A stretch of 64,000 nt of DNA from Paracholeplasma vituli. GTDB lineage: Bacteria; Bacillota_I; Bacilli_A; Acholeplasmatales; UBA5453. The stretch lies in contig NZ_JAOEGN010000001.1 of NCBI RefSeq assembly GCF_025446935.1, forward strand, positions 62,001-126,000, given 5' to 3'. The translations under genes and the position numbers were made by a program. Each line of letters starts with the position of its first letter. Within the stretch, counting starts at the first letter, position 1. Positions 62,099-64,000 of the stretch are shown here, in pieces. A model generated the notes under the pieces. It worked only from the letters and a program-made list of their open reading frames with translations, did no database searches and was not told where the DNA came from.

Positions 62099-63163
62099 TT
62101 ATTTAACTATATGTATCCACTCGCGATGTTCCGCAGTGGATTTTGTTTTTATGTCATTTAGTGTATCGTATAATCTTTGAGCAATTGGTCCAATCTTATC
62201 AGAAATGTGATAACTAGTGCCTCTATACTCAATTAAACCAACAGGTGATATAGTAGCTGCAGTGCCTGTACCAAATACTTCTTTGATTTGATTATGGTTA
62301 ATATAATCAAATAACTCTGTGTAAGTTATATCTTGTTCTAATACTTCATATCCCCATTCTTTTAATAAGGTAATGACAGAATCCCTAGTGACACCCGCTA
62401 AAATCGTACCATCAAGTATAGGTGTGATGACTTTGTTTTCAAAAGCAAACATGATATTCATCGCACCAACTTCAGAGATGATATCATGATTTTTACCACC
62501 TAACCATAAGACTTAATTATAGCCTTTTTCGTTAGCTTCTTTTTGAGCTAGTAAAGACATGGAGTAGTTAGCAGAACATTTTACATCGCCTGTACCACCA
62601 AAGAATGATCTTGAATATGTGGGATTAATACTAATAGATACAGGTTTTAATCCATTAGGATAATAATGACCTACAGGAGATAATATAATGATGAACTTAT
62701 AAGTGTTACTTGGATGAACACCTAATACCTCATCGGTTGCAAACATAAAAGGTCTAATATATAAAGATGTACCTTCTTCTGTAGGAATCCAATCCTTATC
62801 TACTTTAACTAATTCAGAAATAGCTTCAACAAAGTCATCTTCTTCGATATAAGGCATCGCCATACGGATACAAGACTTCTTAAATCTTTTAGCATTCTCA
62901 TATGGACGAAATAAAACTATTACGCCTTTTTCATTTAAATAGGCTTTTAAGCCTTCAAAGACACTTTGTGCATAATGAAAAACACTAGTAGATGGACTTA
63001 TAGATAAATCATCAAATGGTACTATTTGAGGATTAGTCCACCCATTAGATTTGTTGTAGTCCATAGTAAACATGTGGTCGGTGAAGTACTTTCCAAAACT
63101 AAGAATAGAATAGTTCGGTCTTGATTTCTTAACACTTGAATAATCGATATCAATTTTCATCAT
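62099..63163 (-). pseudogene. ilvE: Branched-chain amino acid aminotransferase split by a nonsense codon
   Basis: The complete reading frame codes for a class IV aminotransferase of ~354 codons, the normal length. Motifs are VPFDDLSISPSTSVFHYAQSVFEGLKAY-type SVFHYAQSVFEGLKAY, YIRPFMFATDE, GGTGDVKCSANY, then WLGGKNHDIISEVGAMNIMF and TILAGVTRDSVITLL. An in-frame TAA at 62513-62515 interrupts it after NEKGYN; relatives have Gln there (CAA), so one C-to-T change explains it. Frame and sequence are otherwise preserved on both sides, so the lesion is recent, a sequencing error, or read through. The PLP lysine region lies before the stop, but the part after it is needed for the fold. Confidence 0.88.
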
Positions 63164-63171
63164 TATTACCT

Positions 63172-63213
63172 TGTATACTCAGTTTATGGTTATAGTAGTG
63201 AAGTGAGTATACA
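63172..63213 (-). promoter_or_regulatory. Inverted repeat in the ilvE leader
   Basis: TGTATACTCA (63172-63181) and TGAGTATACA (63204-63213) are perfect 10-bp arms 22 bases apart, ending just before the AAGG ribosome-binding site. Operator pair or leader hairpin. Confidence 0.45.
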
Positions 63214-63250
63214 TATCCTTTCTGAATATCTACTATAATCTAATTAAGGC

Positions 63251-63398
63251 GCCGTGGATTTTTTTCATTTTGTTAACGCTAGATGTTTATAAGAGGCAAC
63301 TACCACGGCTCTTATTTTTAACTTTCAATGAGTTAGTTAGAGCAAGACGCTTTATCACAAGGTTAAAGAAATAAGAGACTCGTGAAAACTAGCGCTAA
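63251..63398 (+). ncRNA. Putative IS110 bridge RNA
   Basis: Three sets of complementary segments are present. GCCGTGG (63251-63257) pairs with CCACGGC (63303-63309). CTCTTATTT-TTAAC (63309-63322) pairs with GTTAA-AG-AAATAAGAG (63362-63377). TTAACGCTAG (63273-63282) can pair with CTAGCGCTAA (63389-63398) with one mismatch. IS110 elements carry a noncoding bridge RNA upstream of the transposase whose loops match donor and target DNA. The position and size fit; the loops cannot be assigned without the element's ends. Confidence 0.6.
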
Positions 63399-63408
63399 AT
63401 AATCGGAG

Positions 63409-64000
63409 GTGAAAATCAAGTTCCATGTAGGAATAGATATCTCAAAATTCAAACACGACTACTTCATAGCTACGGATGCAGGCGTGAAAATAAGTGCGTT
63501 CACATTTATGAACGATTACGAAGGATTCCAAAAACTCAAAAATGAGTTAAGTGTCTTAGGTGATCCAAAACAAATAAAAATCGGTTTTGAGTCAACTGGA
63601 CATTATGGAATCAATTTGAAATCATTTTTATCTAGTTTAGGATATACCTATCTAGAGTTTAATCCTCAATTAAAGAGTCAGTTTTCGAAGGCTACTACGT
63701 TAAGACGGACTAAAACTGATAAAATTGACGCTAAATTAATAGCAACCATGTTAGGCCAGTTTGACTACAAACCTTACATAGCAAATTTTACCACAAAAAT
63801 GAGTTAAAAGAATTGATTAGACAACGAGATAATTATCTAGAAATGAAATCGAAACAACTCGTTTATCTAACAAACGTATTAGATAAGTCATTTCCAGAGT
63901 TTAAAGGGTTTTTCGATAATAAATTGGGGAAAACACCACTATACATCTTAAAGATCTATAAAAACAAGGAAAAGATATCCAATTTAACCATGAGTCATTA
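63409..64000 (+). pseudogene. IS110-family transposase, frameshifted and cut by the window edge
   Basis: The first 133 codons give the DEDD RuvC-like domain: FHVGIDISKFKHDYF (first Asp), IGFESTGHYG (Glu), TLRRTKTDKIDAKLIA (Asp pair). The frame stops at 63805-63807, but from about 63787 the next frame continues the family pattern (FYHKNELKELIRQRDNYLEMKSKQ, given here in parts: FYHKNELKEL, IRQRDNYLEM) to the window end. One missing T in a T-run at 63786-63789 explains it. GGAGGTG overlaps the apparent GTG start; ATC at 63415 sits where MKFHVG would begin with ATG. Confidence 0.75.

Larger units (their letters stand above)
63240..64000 (+). mobile_element. IS110-family insertion sequence, left part
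   Basis: A DEDD-type transposase gene is preceded by ~160 bases of noncoding, highly structured sequence, the layout of the IS110 group. No terminal inverted repeats are expected for this family and none is seen. The exact left boundary lies somewhere between 63214 and 63250; the right end is outside the window. Confidence 0.75.

Noticed and set aside
1-64000. Mycoplasma-type code with TGA as Trp
   Set aside because: Trp is encoded by TGG throughout and several coupled genes end in TGA overlapping the next start.
1-64000. CRISPR array, tRNA or rRNA genes
   Set aside because: No regularly spaced repeats and no recognisable tRNA or rRNA sequence were seen.

Overview
The window reads as accessory, glycan-scavenging DNA from a low-GC Gram-positive relative, most likely an Acholeplasma-like mollicute that uses the standard genetic code. 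TGA is a normal stop and TGG encodes Trp. Ribosome-binding sites are of the AGGAGG type. Exported proteins are mostly lipoproteins. The two large surface proteins end in a membrane helix plus a Lys tail, with no LPXTG signal, which fits a cell without a wall. This taxonomic guess is inference; no rRNA or tRNA gene is visible.

Region 1 (about 1-2900) holds a partial zinc-ribbon gene, a decayed kinase fragment, a trypsin-like protease and manA. Region 2 (2952-21854, minus strand) is an alpha-mannan / D-arabinan utilisation locus. It has an LGFP-repeat-like surface protein, GH125, two GH76 lipoproteins, a GH172 (DUF2961) lipoprotein, an ABC importer without its ATPase, a GntR/LacI-type regulator, a cytoplasmic GH172, an arabinose-5-phosphate isomerase, a ribokinase-type kinase and GH92. 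The simplest model is that arabinomannan-like polymer is cut outside, oligosaccharides are imported, mannose is fed through a kinase and ManA, and D-arabinose goes through arabinose 5-phosphate to ribulose 5-phosphate. Mycobacterial or corynebacterial arabinomannan is therefore a candidate substrate, and yeast mannan is the main alternative.

Region 3 (22154-36964) has a duplicated SGNH-like lipoprotein, a free BadF-type sugar kinase, and a second ABC-importer operon with GH130, DUF1861, unknown lipoproteins and a LacI regulator. Divergent from that operon is a fused ManA-BadF gene, probably a hexose kinase plus mannose-6-phosphate isomerase. Region 4 (36966-41869) has an XRE regulator, a Ro60-like vWA protein with a structured leader, a duplicated HEPN-like protein and a secreted protein of unknown role.

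Region 5 (42119-60405) is a long rhamnose operon: an oxidoreductase, rhaB, rhaA, rhaD, two members of an unrecognised protein family, a surface protein, an SGNH esterase, GH65 phosphorylase, an ABC importer, a third member of the unknown family and beta-phosphoglucomutase. A divergent DeoR regulator lies at its head. The set points to a glucose-rhamnose glycan; no known rhamnosidase is present, so the unknown family is a candidate. Region 6 (60416-64000) has two unrecognised genes, an ilvE gene broken by one nonsense codon, and the left end of an IS110 element whose leader folds like a bridge RNA and whose transposase is frameshifted.

All family calls were made by reading motifs by eye; no database search was run.
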